Positions 1 through 10,587 of a stretch of 64,000 nt of DNA are shown one piece after another. Within the stretch, counting starts at the first letter, position 1. Each line of letters opens with the position of its first letter. Source of the stretch: Monomorium pharaonis. Taxonomy: Eukaryota; Arthropoda; Insecta; Hymenoptera; Formicidae. The position numbers were made by a program, and so were the translations under genes. The notes under the pieces are model-generated. The model was not told the origin of the DNA. It ran no database searches and worked only from the letters and a program-made list of their open reading frames with translations. The stretch covers positions 11,256,740 through 11,320,739 of the forward strand of contig NC_050469.1 in NCBI RefSeq assembly GCF_013373865.1, in the 5' to 3' direction.

Positions 1-221
1 TAATAAGCAAAACTTCAACAGCAATGAAGAATATATTTTGAATTGGTGTTATGAAAGCTTAATACATTTTTACATAATGCGATCCAGATTAAATGCAGGT
101 GTTCCGTAGATGATAATATTTTAACGATCAATAAAGTTTCGCATAAGCGCCGAGCTATTTTGTTTTCGTGTAATTGTTTGTATAGGGAAATATGGGCTAA
201 ATTAATTCAGTAATTACCAAC
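1..221 (-). other. Start of the intron after the TSP1-2 exon of the ADAMTS-like gene
   Basis: Follows the GTTGGT donor of the exon at 222-363 and continues off the window edge. AT-rich, nothing else recognised. Confidence 0.8.
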
Positions 222-363
222 CTCCACCGCAGGACTTGGAACAGGCGGATATCGATTCCAAACTCCAGGAGTATCGCGATTGACAGCTTGATCCGTTCCC
301 TCCGCACACGCCACACGCATCTGTGTTCTTGTTACTACCAACTCGAAGGTCGCAACCAACCTT
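222..363 (-). CDS. ADAMTS-like protein, end of Cys-rich module and start of TSP1 repeat 2
   Basis: This 142-nt exon starts after a CTGTTGCAG acceptor and ends at a GTTGGT donor on the minus strand, giving 47 codons plus one base (phase 1). The first 27 residues, KVGCDLRVGSNKNTDACGVC and then GGNGSSC, are the conserved end of the ADAMTS cysteine-rich module and continue directly from ...GGECM of the previous exon. In most family members a spacer of about 100 residues follows; here the chain goes straight to YSWSLESISACSKSCGGG, the start of a second TSP1 repeat with a CxxSCxxG O-fucosylation site. The downstream exons, expected to hold more TSP1 repeats and perhaps Ig or PLAC domains, lie outside the window. 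Confidence 0.94.
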
Positions 364-649
364 CTGCAACAGAAATCCACGCTCGATTAGTGAAACACGT
401 CTTCCATATAATGGATTTCAGCCGCGGTTGTCATTATTACTTCCCAACACACTATTCGAGACAAATAATCCTGCCTTAAAAATAAAAAAACATGTTCATT
501 TCTGTGTTGTGCTATTTTATGATGAAGAGTAATAATAATAGCAATTATGTAAAAATGTAGCTAGGATTTTCAGCAAATTAAAAATTAATAAATCAAAATT
601 ATGTATAATATAAATGGAAAAAGTTACTCACGTACAAAAATTTGATTAT

Positions 650-653
<4 letters not shown>

Positions 654-735
<82 letters not shown>
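654..735. repeat. Compound (GA)n(TG)n microsatellite
   Basis: About 28 GA units (to 710) are followed directly by about 12 TG units (711-735). Confidence 0.97.
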
Positions 736-740
<5 letters not shown>

Positions 741-3700
741 TTTTCTTGTTTGGTTTTCAAAGTTTTGCCAGTTTTTTCAACAAGTATTAACAAATTAACG
801 TTCCGTGCTGAATACAAGAATTTTACAAAATTTTATTACTGATTCGGAAGTTGCGTCGCACTTATATCGATTTACTGTTTATGTGACGGGAAATTTTTCT
901 GTTTCGGCTGTGGTTGGAGCTTGAAAGAGTTTTGCAGTATCGTCGGCATCTCGGGTACATTAAGAACGTTGACGAATGTTGGCGTGCCATCGGGATTCAT
1001 GCGAGAGCGAGAAACGTCCCGCGAAAATTCAGAATCTTTGAGGAGGAGAAGATGGTGCTGCTGGGAGAGCTGGAGGAGGCGAGAGCTGACGTCGATTCGT
1101 GACCTGGCTCGGACGGCAAACTGATTTGTCATTCAGGTTGCATGGAGGTTTGCTCGGAGGTCGGGGAGTACATTATTCATCCCTTATCCTGGGCAAGAGA
1201 AGAGGGAAGCAAACTGTGGAAGGCGAAGGCGCGAGCGAAGTGGGACGCGCCTCTGCGATGCCGGGAGAAAGCATCGGGTGGACGAGCGGGAGGTAAAAAG
1301 GAGAGAGACGTGAGCCTAACGAGGGATCTCCCTCGTACGATCAACTGCGGCGGCATTGAGATAATCCGAGATTTCGTCGCGGTGACCTGGGACGCGAATA
1401 AATCGTTCGTTCCAATTACCTACGCTTAAAGATTGAACTTCCGGAGCTGGCGAAACTGAAGGTGTGCGCCTGTTCGGCGGAAAACGAAAAAAATAGTAAA
1501 GTCAATATTGGAGGGTGAGTCATGATTGTCGTTTGCTCTGCCTAATACCCGAATGCAGGCGAACAGTTATTATATTGTTTAGCATTTTACAACTTGATTT
1601 AATTATTTAGTTGTACGCGTCAACGTACGGGAATTTCAAATTTGATGGATAACAATATTTTACAATTCATTAATTTATATTATGTGCAATTACATGTTCC
1701 TTTTGTTTATAAAATAATAAGTGATATATAAATTGTGCTACTTTTAATCTAGAATCACATAAATTCTCCATCTGTTGTTATGCATTCATTCTTTTTTTTT
1801 TTATATACGATTTCATGTAACGGTATTCATTTAATGAAAGGTAGACATTGTCGAACGAAAATTGCACGCTAAATTCAGTACGGCATGCACGGCGGCGCGA
1901 CGGTCTCCATTTCGGCCCAATTGACCGTTCGATTTGGCTGCACAATCGAAATCGGGCTCGATTATCGTTCAAGTTTCAAACGTTCTGCGAAATACTTCCA
2001 TTAAACATTGGTGATCGTCATTCGGCGAATTGCGGTCGTTACGAGTTTTATTCCGAGTGCATCAATGCAGAAGCCAGTTTAGGTAGATACTTTATTTCTG
2101 CGCTTTTCGAAACGAGAGATTCGTTCTCTAACAGTCACGATCGGCTTCACGCATCAAGAACGCTAACAGGAGAGCAAAAATTTCCGAGGAAATAGAGGCG
2201 CCGGGACATAGAGCGAATTGAGAGCAATATTCTCTAACTAGCTCAAACGAAAGAATACGTTCAATACATTCGCGTAAGATCCAATTTTTAGCATAATCGC
2301 AAGAACACTTTTTCTTTCTAAGATAATTGTATGTGGTTCTAGTTAATCAGTCAATTAAAATCTATAATATGCGATTACTTCTAAAATACAAGCAATAAAA
2401 ATAATAAAATAATATTAAGGAATATAATAATATTAATTAAAAGAAAAATGTAATCTGTAGCAATAAAAATAATTCGGCTTATATCATTTTAATTTCTTTT
2501 TCATTTCATCCTGCTAGCGCGAAGATAATTCACTCAATGATAGAAAGAGATAGAACAACTGGAGGATCAATATTCATCGTACAAAACAGCTGATAGATCT
2601 GGAATCCGTCGAAATTTAATTTTATATAAAAATAAGTGTGTTTCGTATTTCCTCTATGTCGGGTCTTAAACACGTGGGCCTCTTTATACGAAGGACACGG
2701 TATGCGGGTGCGCCGGATTAGGTTTACTTTATCGCGAAAGTGAAAATCAATGATGGGACCCGATAATTGAAAGATAAGGTCATCGAAGCAACCCGTTATT
2801 TCTGTAAGTAAACAAGACCGGAGAAAACGAGAATTCCTCTGGGCGTGAGAGATGAAATATCGTGGGACTTAATGGTACTCTGCGATCCTCCTCTGGTTCC
2901 GCACAAATAATCGTTGTAATACGTGACGGTGAAAAATAATAACAAGTTAAAGTTATCGACACTATCATTATTATATGTACATGTTAACTTGTATTTAATA
3001 TTAATATGACAAAGAGACAAAAATGCAATTTTAGAAAAATATTTTTAATCAATACTACGTGACTTTATCTTATGATTTGCGCATCGCGTATATAATACGC
3101 GTATTTAATAAACCACGTATTTAATAAAAAAATATCGATTTATTTTATACTTTATTTTAAACGTTAACGGAATATCCAAAATCTGATTTATATTTTTGTA
3201 TTAAATCTGTCAAGGAAATTTTATTAATGTAGGAAATTTGCACAAAAAATAAGATAATACTTTTTTAATATTTCTTTGAATATTTCTACTTTGAATATTG
3301 AAATCGATTACTCAGTCAAAACACTCTCCATTCAGACTGAAGTATCAGAGAGATTAGTAGAGACGATAATTGCCGATGTCCCGCGATTTTCCATATCGTA
3401 ACGATTTCGTTACGCAAATTTGACTGGCATTCAATTATTCGGCCTTGAGATTCTATTCGATGGTCCATGTACTTTTCTGGTCCTTAGCACTCCCTGCTGT
3501 CGCTATCTCATTAGGATACACCCAGCCTTTTCTACCATCCTCGCACCACCGACATTTCCCCGCCATCGTGTCTCACCTTCCTTTCCCTTGCACTCGTTTC
3601 TACCTTTTAACATAGTTTTCTCGAGAATGGGATTTACAGAGTGGAGGAAGGGATGCTTAACCCCCGGGCACTTTATTCGCCTTCGTGTTTTCACTGGCAC

Positions 3701-6700
3701 GATGAAATTTATTGTGTACCTGTCCGGGACTACACGGCTCGGATTCAATATGTACTTATCATACATCTATTTTCTCTTTTACAATGTGCATTCTCTTTTT
3801 CAGCTTTAGATATCTGAGGGTAATCCGAGAAAAAGGGCTCGTTTCAATTTTGGAACATCAATTACTTCAGAGATAAGCAAGTGAAAACGGAGAATTAGGT
3901 TTTAGAAGGGAAAAGAAGGAACTGGGTGAAAACTGCAAGCGGAGTAGAAAGAAATAGGTGAGAACTCAGGGAAATTTTTGCCTCGTATGGTTACTTTCTT
4001 CTCTTTCCCTTTTATCCTGTAGCATTAATCATAGTCAAAATCTTTTCTGAAAATAGCATTTTAACCAAAAAGTTAAGAAACCAAAAGTTAAGAACAAACT
4101 TTAATAAGATACTTCCGTATTAAAAAGAGTGTTTTTATTTGGTAGGTATTCAAAATATTTTCTTATTTCTCTTGCAACTTAATGCGAGAAAACAAAATCA
4201 TTATTCTTTCTAAAGAATAATTTTGTTCTATGTAAAAAGAACCACTGGTAAATGCTTAATTTAACTTTGATAACAGTATGCAAAAAACTTGTAGCGCGTA
4301 ATTTGCTTCAGATACCGAATAATTATATGTATGTATAATCCCAAGTACATATTTTGCAAGTTGGTTAAAATTAAAATTTGCTTGTGAGGAAAATAAACTA
4401 TAGAAGAAGGTTTTAATTTAGATTTCACGAAAAATGTCGAAGGGACGTTCGTAGATTGCTAATACGTTTTTCCTGAAACACATCGGAAGAGAAACGCTAA
4501 TGTCATCACCGCAATTTCCGATTGATGTAATTTCTCAAAATTTCCACCACAACGGGGAATAACGTAATAATTTTTTCGCCCTGAAGATACATTTTAACGA
4601 GTACGCGACGTAATGAAAAAAGCTCGACGCGTCCATCGGGCGTGCCCACAACGAAAACGGGACTCGGCACTTTTAATAACGCAAAGCCAGTTTGCGTTTA
4701 CCGGAGTTTGCTTAATGCTTAATTACGTGGACTTCTCTGCTGATTAGATATTGTCCCCGCGACTGCGTCACGGGCGTTGCTATTATGAGAATTCGTTAAT
4801 TATTTCCTAGCGCACCGCGAGAGCGCGAGCTTTTTCCCAGCGTTATTGTTAATCCGATTTCTTTCTGGTTGTTTTGCGGTATCACGAGTCTCATTTAATT
4901 TAGGATCAAAGAATTAAGATTTTAATACTAGGTCGAGGATGTGCGTGGTGTATTCGCGTGGCAAGACAATATCTGCTTCTTAGACGAATAAAATTTAGAA
5001 AAGTGCAAAATGTAATATACACTTGCTTTAAAAGATTTAAATTATTGATAGTCTAAATAATTTTAGAAATTATTCTTTATGCGTAATTTAGCGTAATAAT
5101 AATTATAATAATTAATCCATATCATAATTTGACAGTTAATTAAATGGTCAAATTACACATGAAATTAAATGTTCAATTATACTTAAGATACCTTTTCAAT
5201 TTAATTAAAAGGCATCTCATAAATAATCATTAAGAAATTATGTATATGTCTCAGAATTATAATTCTCTTTACTTAGATAAGACGAGCTGATAGAGAAGGT
5301 TATTGTATAATAATACTGGATGATCATCTCACGTTACACTTCTGGAATATACATGGTGTTTGCATACATACGCCATCTACATATACACGTGTGACGTTGA
5401 TCAAATTAAGTTAATGGACGATGAGATCGGGCTTCTCGACGCGCCCATGTTAAATATTAGCAGAAGACTGACCTGGCAGCTTCGTTAGGTTGCGTTTTCT
5501 CAACACGATGCAGAGCGTGCTGGTGTTGTAGCGATGCCAGAAAGCAACGAGTTGCGAATACATTTAAGATACTATCTCGGTACATGCGCTTATACGCGCC
5601 GACATCCGCGCGAATCTTCTCCGGCCCCGGAGTTTCTCTCTACTAACTCTAGAAGTTTCATCTTACAAAGTTTCGACAAGAGACGTGGCAATTGCGGTTA
5701 AATTCTTAAGTAACGCCTTCAGTTTAATCCAGAGCTTAAGGCTAGCTCCGTCAAAGTATTTAAGAACACTGCTTTTATCTACTTAATTAATAATTTGTCA
5801 AATTCTTCTTGAATCCTACTTATTGTCTAATGGAAAAAAATACAGGAAAATTACAGAAGCATTACGTATTATCATCTATTTTACACGGAAACTTCTCTAA
5901 TATTATCACTCTTTGCTATCCTACTCTGATCTTTGATTAATTTAATATCAACTTTTCATATTAAATGTTATCGATAATTTAATATAATTTGCATTTACGT
6001 TAATATAATTAGTTTCAAATATAGCCTTTATACGTATGTAAAGGTTACTCCAATTTATTGTTTCAGGCAACGTTTTGGGGATATTGCTCAGCTCACATGC
6101 GACTCTTGATTAATTAATTGAGTAATTATTCGATCAAAATTACAGATCGGATTATATCGATGTTCAAAACGCGGTGACCAAACCAATGGTGAATTTAATA
6201 TGTAAATTCCCAAGGTACTAGGCAAATCGCAATCCATCGATTTAACAATGCAAACGAGTAGTTAAATGAATTAATAAATCAAAATGTTATTTTGATTTAA
6301 ATCATTATTTTGAATTATTTATGCAGTTTCGAATGCATTTCCGTATATCTAAATAATCAATCCGAATTACTCGATATTTGCATTTGTAAAAACGTACAAT
6401 GGTTCCTATATAGTAGAAACTTTTTTAAATTATACTTTTTATTTGCAAATATACATTTTTAACAATCAATTATTTTCTCAATAATTAATCAAAAACATTC
6501 CCTATGTAAAAATATAAACGCATACAAATAATGCATGCAAAAGTACAAGTAATCACATTGAAATTACTAGCCTTAATGTACCTCGTTAACGGCCAAATTG
6601 CGGTTAAATTAATGGAATGTAAGTATCGCTATATTTCGATAATTAATGAGTAAAGGCCTTCATGTGTTGATCGACCGACAATTTATAGTGACTGACAAGC

Positions 6701-7065
6701 GGTGCACTGTACCTATCGCTTAATGCTCCTCGCATCTAATATACTGCGGTCTGCACGTGACAGATCCATGGTTTCCGATAATGCCGCGGTTAAGAATCGA
6801 TAATTATCCTCTTATCAGAATCAAGAGAATTAAAGAGCAGATAATATTGACGATAATACTTTTATAAGTAATCTTTAATTATATCTTTTTTGTCAATTAG
6901 ATCTTCTATTATATATTAATTAAACAATCTTAATTATAATTTATAGAACACGAAAAAATAAAAGCATATATTAAACGCTTGAAAATGTTTTAGTTTTAAA
7001 CGATATTTATATTTAAAACACTGAAATGTTCAAAGCTGTTAATGATTTCAGTTTTAAAAGCTTTA

Positions 7066-7195
7066 GGCCCGATTGCACCAACGTTGTTGTGATTTTAAGC
7101 GAGACTTAAACATACGCAAATCTTTATCTTTGTCTTTAAATGAGTAAGGACATATATTTAAGTCTCACTTAAAATAACTTTGGTGCAACCAGGTC
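7066..7195. mobile_element. 130-bp MITE with TA target duplication
   Basis: The left end GGCCCGATTGCACCA and the reverse complement of the right end, GACCTGGTTGCACCA, agree at 12 of 15 bases, and the pairing continues into GAGACTTAAA. TA dinucleotides flank both ends (7064-7065 and 7196-7197), as for Tc1/mariner-type insertion. There is no coding capacity. Confidence 0.7.
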
Positions 7196-7412
7196 TAGTG
7201 TTTTAAATCTAAATACCACTTAATACACTCAAATATTTTTTAAAGATTTTAAGAATGGAAACAAAAGTAAAACATTTTAATATTTTAAAATTAAACTTTT
7301 TTTGCGAGTGTAAGAGAGATTAAATTTTAATATAACTTATTATTAATTTTTAATATAATAATTTAATTGCTCATGTGTCTTTTCTTGTGTCTAGCATGTA
7401 TGTTTTATCATA

Positions 7413-7610
7413 CATGGAAAAAATTTCATAGTAAATATTATTGTGTACGATAGCAGCCACGAACCGCAAGAAGAAATTTCAAAGAATTATACCATAAGTA
7501 GTATAAATACTATGGTAATTTGATAAAAGACTTATTATAAATTTTCATAATTGCTTCCTTGATCCGCAATCACTATTTAACATAGTTTTTACTATAAAAT
7601 TTTCTCCGTG
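7413..7610. mobile_element. 198-bp MITE with TA target duplication
   Basis: The left terminus CATGGAAAAAATTTCATAGT is mirrored by the right terminus, whose complement reads CACGGAGAAAATTTTATAGT. TA flanks both sides (7411-7412, 7611-7612). It is non-coding, with a palindromic middle. Confidence 0.7.
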
Positions 7611-8512
7611 TAATTGTAAATTTTTTTACAATCAGATTCTATGTAAATTAAATCACGTTAACAAATAATAATAAATAATATTAATTGTTATTAATATTAA
7701 TATAATTATCAATAAGAGTCACCTTCGTTCTGATTAATTTAATCGATAATAATATTTTTGGAAGAATGTATAACGTTTAATTTGTGCTTTGATATGCGAT
7801 GCCACTTATAAGATAGATGCTATATTCTCTTTTCTACATAATAGCGCATTGTGATGAAGATTCGAGGGCATTGGGATAAAGAGTCGAGTACGGTTGGTTT
7901 TCACTTCAAGCGTCATATCAATGATGGTCACAATAAACGAGGAATAATGACGCCCCAGTTTAATTCATTTGTCTATGTTAAAGCAAAAGATCTCAAAGAG
8001 ATGATTCCCAAGCATTTTAATTTTAATTTTAATTAACTCTATTGTTTTGTTTTGTTGAAAATTTCTACTATCATATCATTTAAGTTATCATAAAAATTTT
8101 TTAAAGAAATTTTTTAAATAAAACCACACACAAAACTATCAAAGAGAAAATAGTTTTTGATTACAATATTAGTAAGAAAATAAAATACGTTTTAGGTCAA
8201 ATAAATCCGAATAAAGTCGTATGGTTAATATTGAACTTGCAAAAATACTGTTTAAGGTTTTTAATCATAAAGTGACGTAAAAAATTTCATTGTTTAATCA
8301 ATTTACAATTCGCAATTTTTTCACAAAATTCTGTTGTAGAACGTCGACAGAAATGTACCGTTTTAAAAGGCACTAGTAACAATGATTTCTGAATGTATAA
8401 TGCTCTACATATTCCGTCTATATATTATACAATATTAAATATATTGAAGGCATGTTTATTGCATTTCTGTTAAGAAAATTTGTAGACACTTTGCAAAACG
8501 TGATTCACTCAC

Positions 8513-8842
8513 CATGCACTCGCCGCCAATGCACACGTCCGTGCTCTCTGCGTAACATCTCGTGCCGTCTTCCACCTTATCCGCTAGTTGCACCACTATT
8601 GTCTCGTCGCTGTCGAATTGCAGGCTATCCGTGGAATCGCGCGGCATCGTCTTCTCGCCCGACGGCACTTCCTGCCGCGATCGTCTAACGCCGTTCTCAA
8701 GGGTCTGTTCACCGCGGCAGATCAAAGCGCACGGCCTAGCTGGGTCGTAATGGGGGTACCATTTGAGAAGTTGCCCGCTGTATGGCACATTGTTGAAGGC
8801 GGCGCATTGTACCGCGCGAAAATCGTCCGATTTCTCACAGGG
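8513..8842 (-). CDS. ADAMTS-like protein, cysteine-rich module exon
   Basis: The exon is 330 nt (110 codons, phase 0 at both ends) between a GATTTCAG acceptor and a GTGAGT donor on the minus strand. Residues 1-45 carry the DFRAVQCAAFNNV, LLKWYPHYDPARPCALICRG block and residues 79-110 the VVQLADKVEDGTRCYAESTDVCIGGECM block, both hallmarks of the ADAMTS cysteine-rich module that follows TSP1 repeat 1. Known relatives join the two blocks directly (ALxCxAxGxxLVVELAPKV). Here a linker of about 32 residues (roughly 46-78) intervenes, polar and containing RRSR at residues 53-56, a furin-type R-x-x-R sequence. No zinc-protease motif is present in any exon seen. The product is expected to be a non-enzymatic matrix glycoprotein related to Drosophila ADAMTS-like proteins (nolo or loh); which of these is the orthologue I cannot decide. 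Confidence 0.94.
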
Positions 8843-9911
8843 CTGAAATCACAGAAAAGAGAATCCGTTGAATCGCTGGCGGACTCATTAAACGCTTTTA
8901 CGACGTCATTACGTCGCTACAAGTCGCTCTTCGAAGAAGCCGTCGTTTCGCGGAAACGAGCGATCTAAATTTTTAACATCACGACTCGATTGTTCATACT
9001 GGTCTTAAGCTTGATTCACAGATAATTTGGTGGTTTTGCAATTGTTTCTTTTAAATAACAAACCGTTATTGTTTTTCAATCAATTTTTAATTTTAGATAT
9101 AAATGTATATAACTTGATATATTATTTCCGAGATAATTACTAGGTCAATTATGATAAATTCGCCTTCTAACCCGTTCTCTGTCTTTTACCAAAGTTCTTT
9201 CAATTTCAAAGGTATTTTCTTGCTGCAGTGATAATTCCATTAATATATAGCAAAAGTATTTTGTTATATGGGTTCACGTCGAAGTGTATGGAGGACAAAG
9301 TTTCTCAATTCCAGGGATAGCTAATTAGAGCAAAATCATATTCCATTTATACTTCTCGAACTCGAGCTTGAGATAGCGAATCCAAAGTGAAGGATCGACG
9401 CCTGAGAGCCGAGAGTTACCATCGCAAAAGTGCCCGCTAATTATCGTTATAATTAACCATTCTATAGTTGGACCGCGATATCTCCGGGGTATTTCTATCG
9501 ACATTTTCGCCTCCGCGAGTTTACCTCACTTCTCGCAAAGTTAACGAGCAATGTAAGTTCGCCATGGGGAAACGTTCATTATCTTCCAACTCTTTGCTTT
9601 CTTATCTATTTCATTCGCATCGTGTTCCGTTATCACCGTGACAAAAATATAATTCCCGAAATTCAAATCAACGAATATTTAAACGTAACAACGAAATATC
9701 ACTTTACCGCAATAATTATGTTATTAGTAGGGTTCGCTTATTGTTGCCAGTAATTAAATTCAAAGAAGAACAACTCAAGTGATTACAAATTAATTAATTG
9801 CAAGACTATAATCGTCAAAAAGTCCGTGGCAGCAAATTTACAAATAATTCTAAAATTAATATAAAGGGCACAAATATAAAAAATGCAAAAAAAAAAACGT
9901 CATAAAAAATA

Positions 9912-9942
9912 ATTCGTTAAGACTTATGTGTCTAATCATCAA
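9912..9942 (-). ncRNA. Degenerate hammerhead-like motif in the Penelope-like 3' tail
   Basis: About 160 bases after the stop of the GIY-YIG fragment the minus strand has TTGATGA, an AGAC/GTCT hairpin, then GAAT. This resembles the hammerhead core CTGATGA-stem II-GAAA with two core changes. Hammerhead motifs in the terminal repeats of Penelope-like elements are an established finding; this copy looks inactive. Confidence 0.35.
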
Positions 9943-10098
9943 TCGATGGTGAAACAATAAATATAATAAAGACAAGTCAAATTCATTTAAACCGAGAAGT
10001 TAAAACAAGATTATATTTGTCGTCAAACGTGTATGAGCGTAAACAAGCGTCTGAATATTTCTGTACATAGGAACATTACCGAATGTTAAAAGTAAACA

Positions 10099-10460
10099 TT
10101 ACATGGCCTTTATTACCGTGTTATAGACACTGTCTAAATTCTCAGTATGTTTTTTTAAATTTATGGTATCGAGATTCTTCTTTATGAAGAACATTTTAGC
10201 AATCTCTGTTTTTCTTCTATTATTTTCGCAATGTAAAATGCACGGGAATTGCCAATCGAACTCGTGGTTCATTGTTAAACAATGTTTACTGACACTACTG
10301 AGTGGCCACTTTCATGTTTCCTTATATCATTCACGTGTTCCTTAATCCGCGTCTCGAGATGATGTTTCGTTTGCTCCACGTATGCCGCGTTATAAGTTCT
10401 GCATTTGATGCTACAAACTACACCAGTTTTCTTTAAACAATCCGTTTTATCCTTGCCTTT
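10099..10460 (-). pseudogene. Penelope-like retroelement remnant, GIY-YIG endonuclease C-terminus
   Basis: The minus strand reads KKTGVVCSIKCRTYNAAYVE, then QTKHHLETRIKEHVNDIRKH, then after a one-base frame break near 10290 KHCLTMNHEFDWQF, ending ...SVYNTVIKAM and TAA at 10099. This is the C-terminal GIY-YIG-type endonuclease of Penelope-like elements (compare YIGQTKRxLxTRIKEH...HxxxxNHxFDW). The Tyr/Arg/His framework survives, but the usual Gly of YIG is Glu, the frame is broken once, and a stop precedes it at about 10461. No reverse transcriptase part is visible upstream, so the copy is 5'-truncated and dead. It sits in the 27-kb intron in the same orientation as the host gene. Confidence 0.85.
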
Positions 10461-10552
10461 TTAAATAATGCAATCTAGTTTTTTTTGGCACTTTAAACAA
10501 AGTGTTGATGTCCAATTTGTTTGAATAAACTTGTTTAATTAATTTGTAATCA

Positions 10553-10587
10553 CTTCAGAAGGACCAAATTCTATGGTCGAAACGTTG
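10553..10587 (+). ncRNA. Hammerhead-like retroelement tail motif on the opposite strand
   Basis: Plus-strand CTTCAGAA precedes a GACC/GGTC stem (10562-10565 with 10575-10578) and GAAACGTTG. The stem followed by GAAACG is the form taken by terminal motifs of Penelope-like elements. It lies head to head with the minus-strand GIY-YIG fragment, so either a second copy or an inverted segment of the same element is present. The CTGATGA core itself is degraded. Confidence 0.4.

Larger units (their letters stand above)
364..8512 (-). other. 8.1-kb intron of the ADAMTS-like gene
   Basis: Bounded by the GTGAGT donor at 8512 and the TTGCAG acceptor at 364 (minus strand); the flanking exons join in phase 0 as ...GGECM|KVGCDL.... 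It contains a GA/TG compound microsatellite (654-735), a GC-richer patch (about 860-1480) with short overlapping open frames but no recognised protein, and two TA-flanked MITEs (7066-7195 and 7413-7610). The remainder is AT-rich sequence in which I see no gene. Confidence 0.85.

Noticed and set aside
872..1132. Minus-strand 86-codon frame in a GC-richer patch (ends ...FVNVLNVPEMPTILQNSFKL...), with plus-strand frames overlapping it
   Set aside because: All frames here are open because the patch is GC-rich; no domain recognised. The ADAMTS-like exons on either side already join in phase, leaving no need for it. A tissue-specific exon cannot be excluded.
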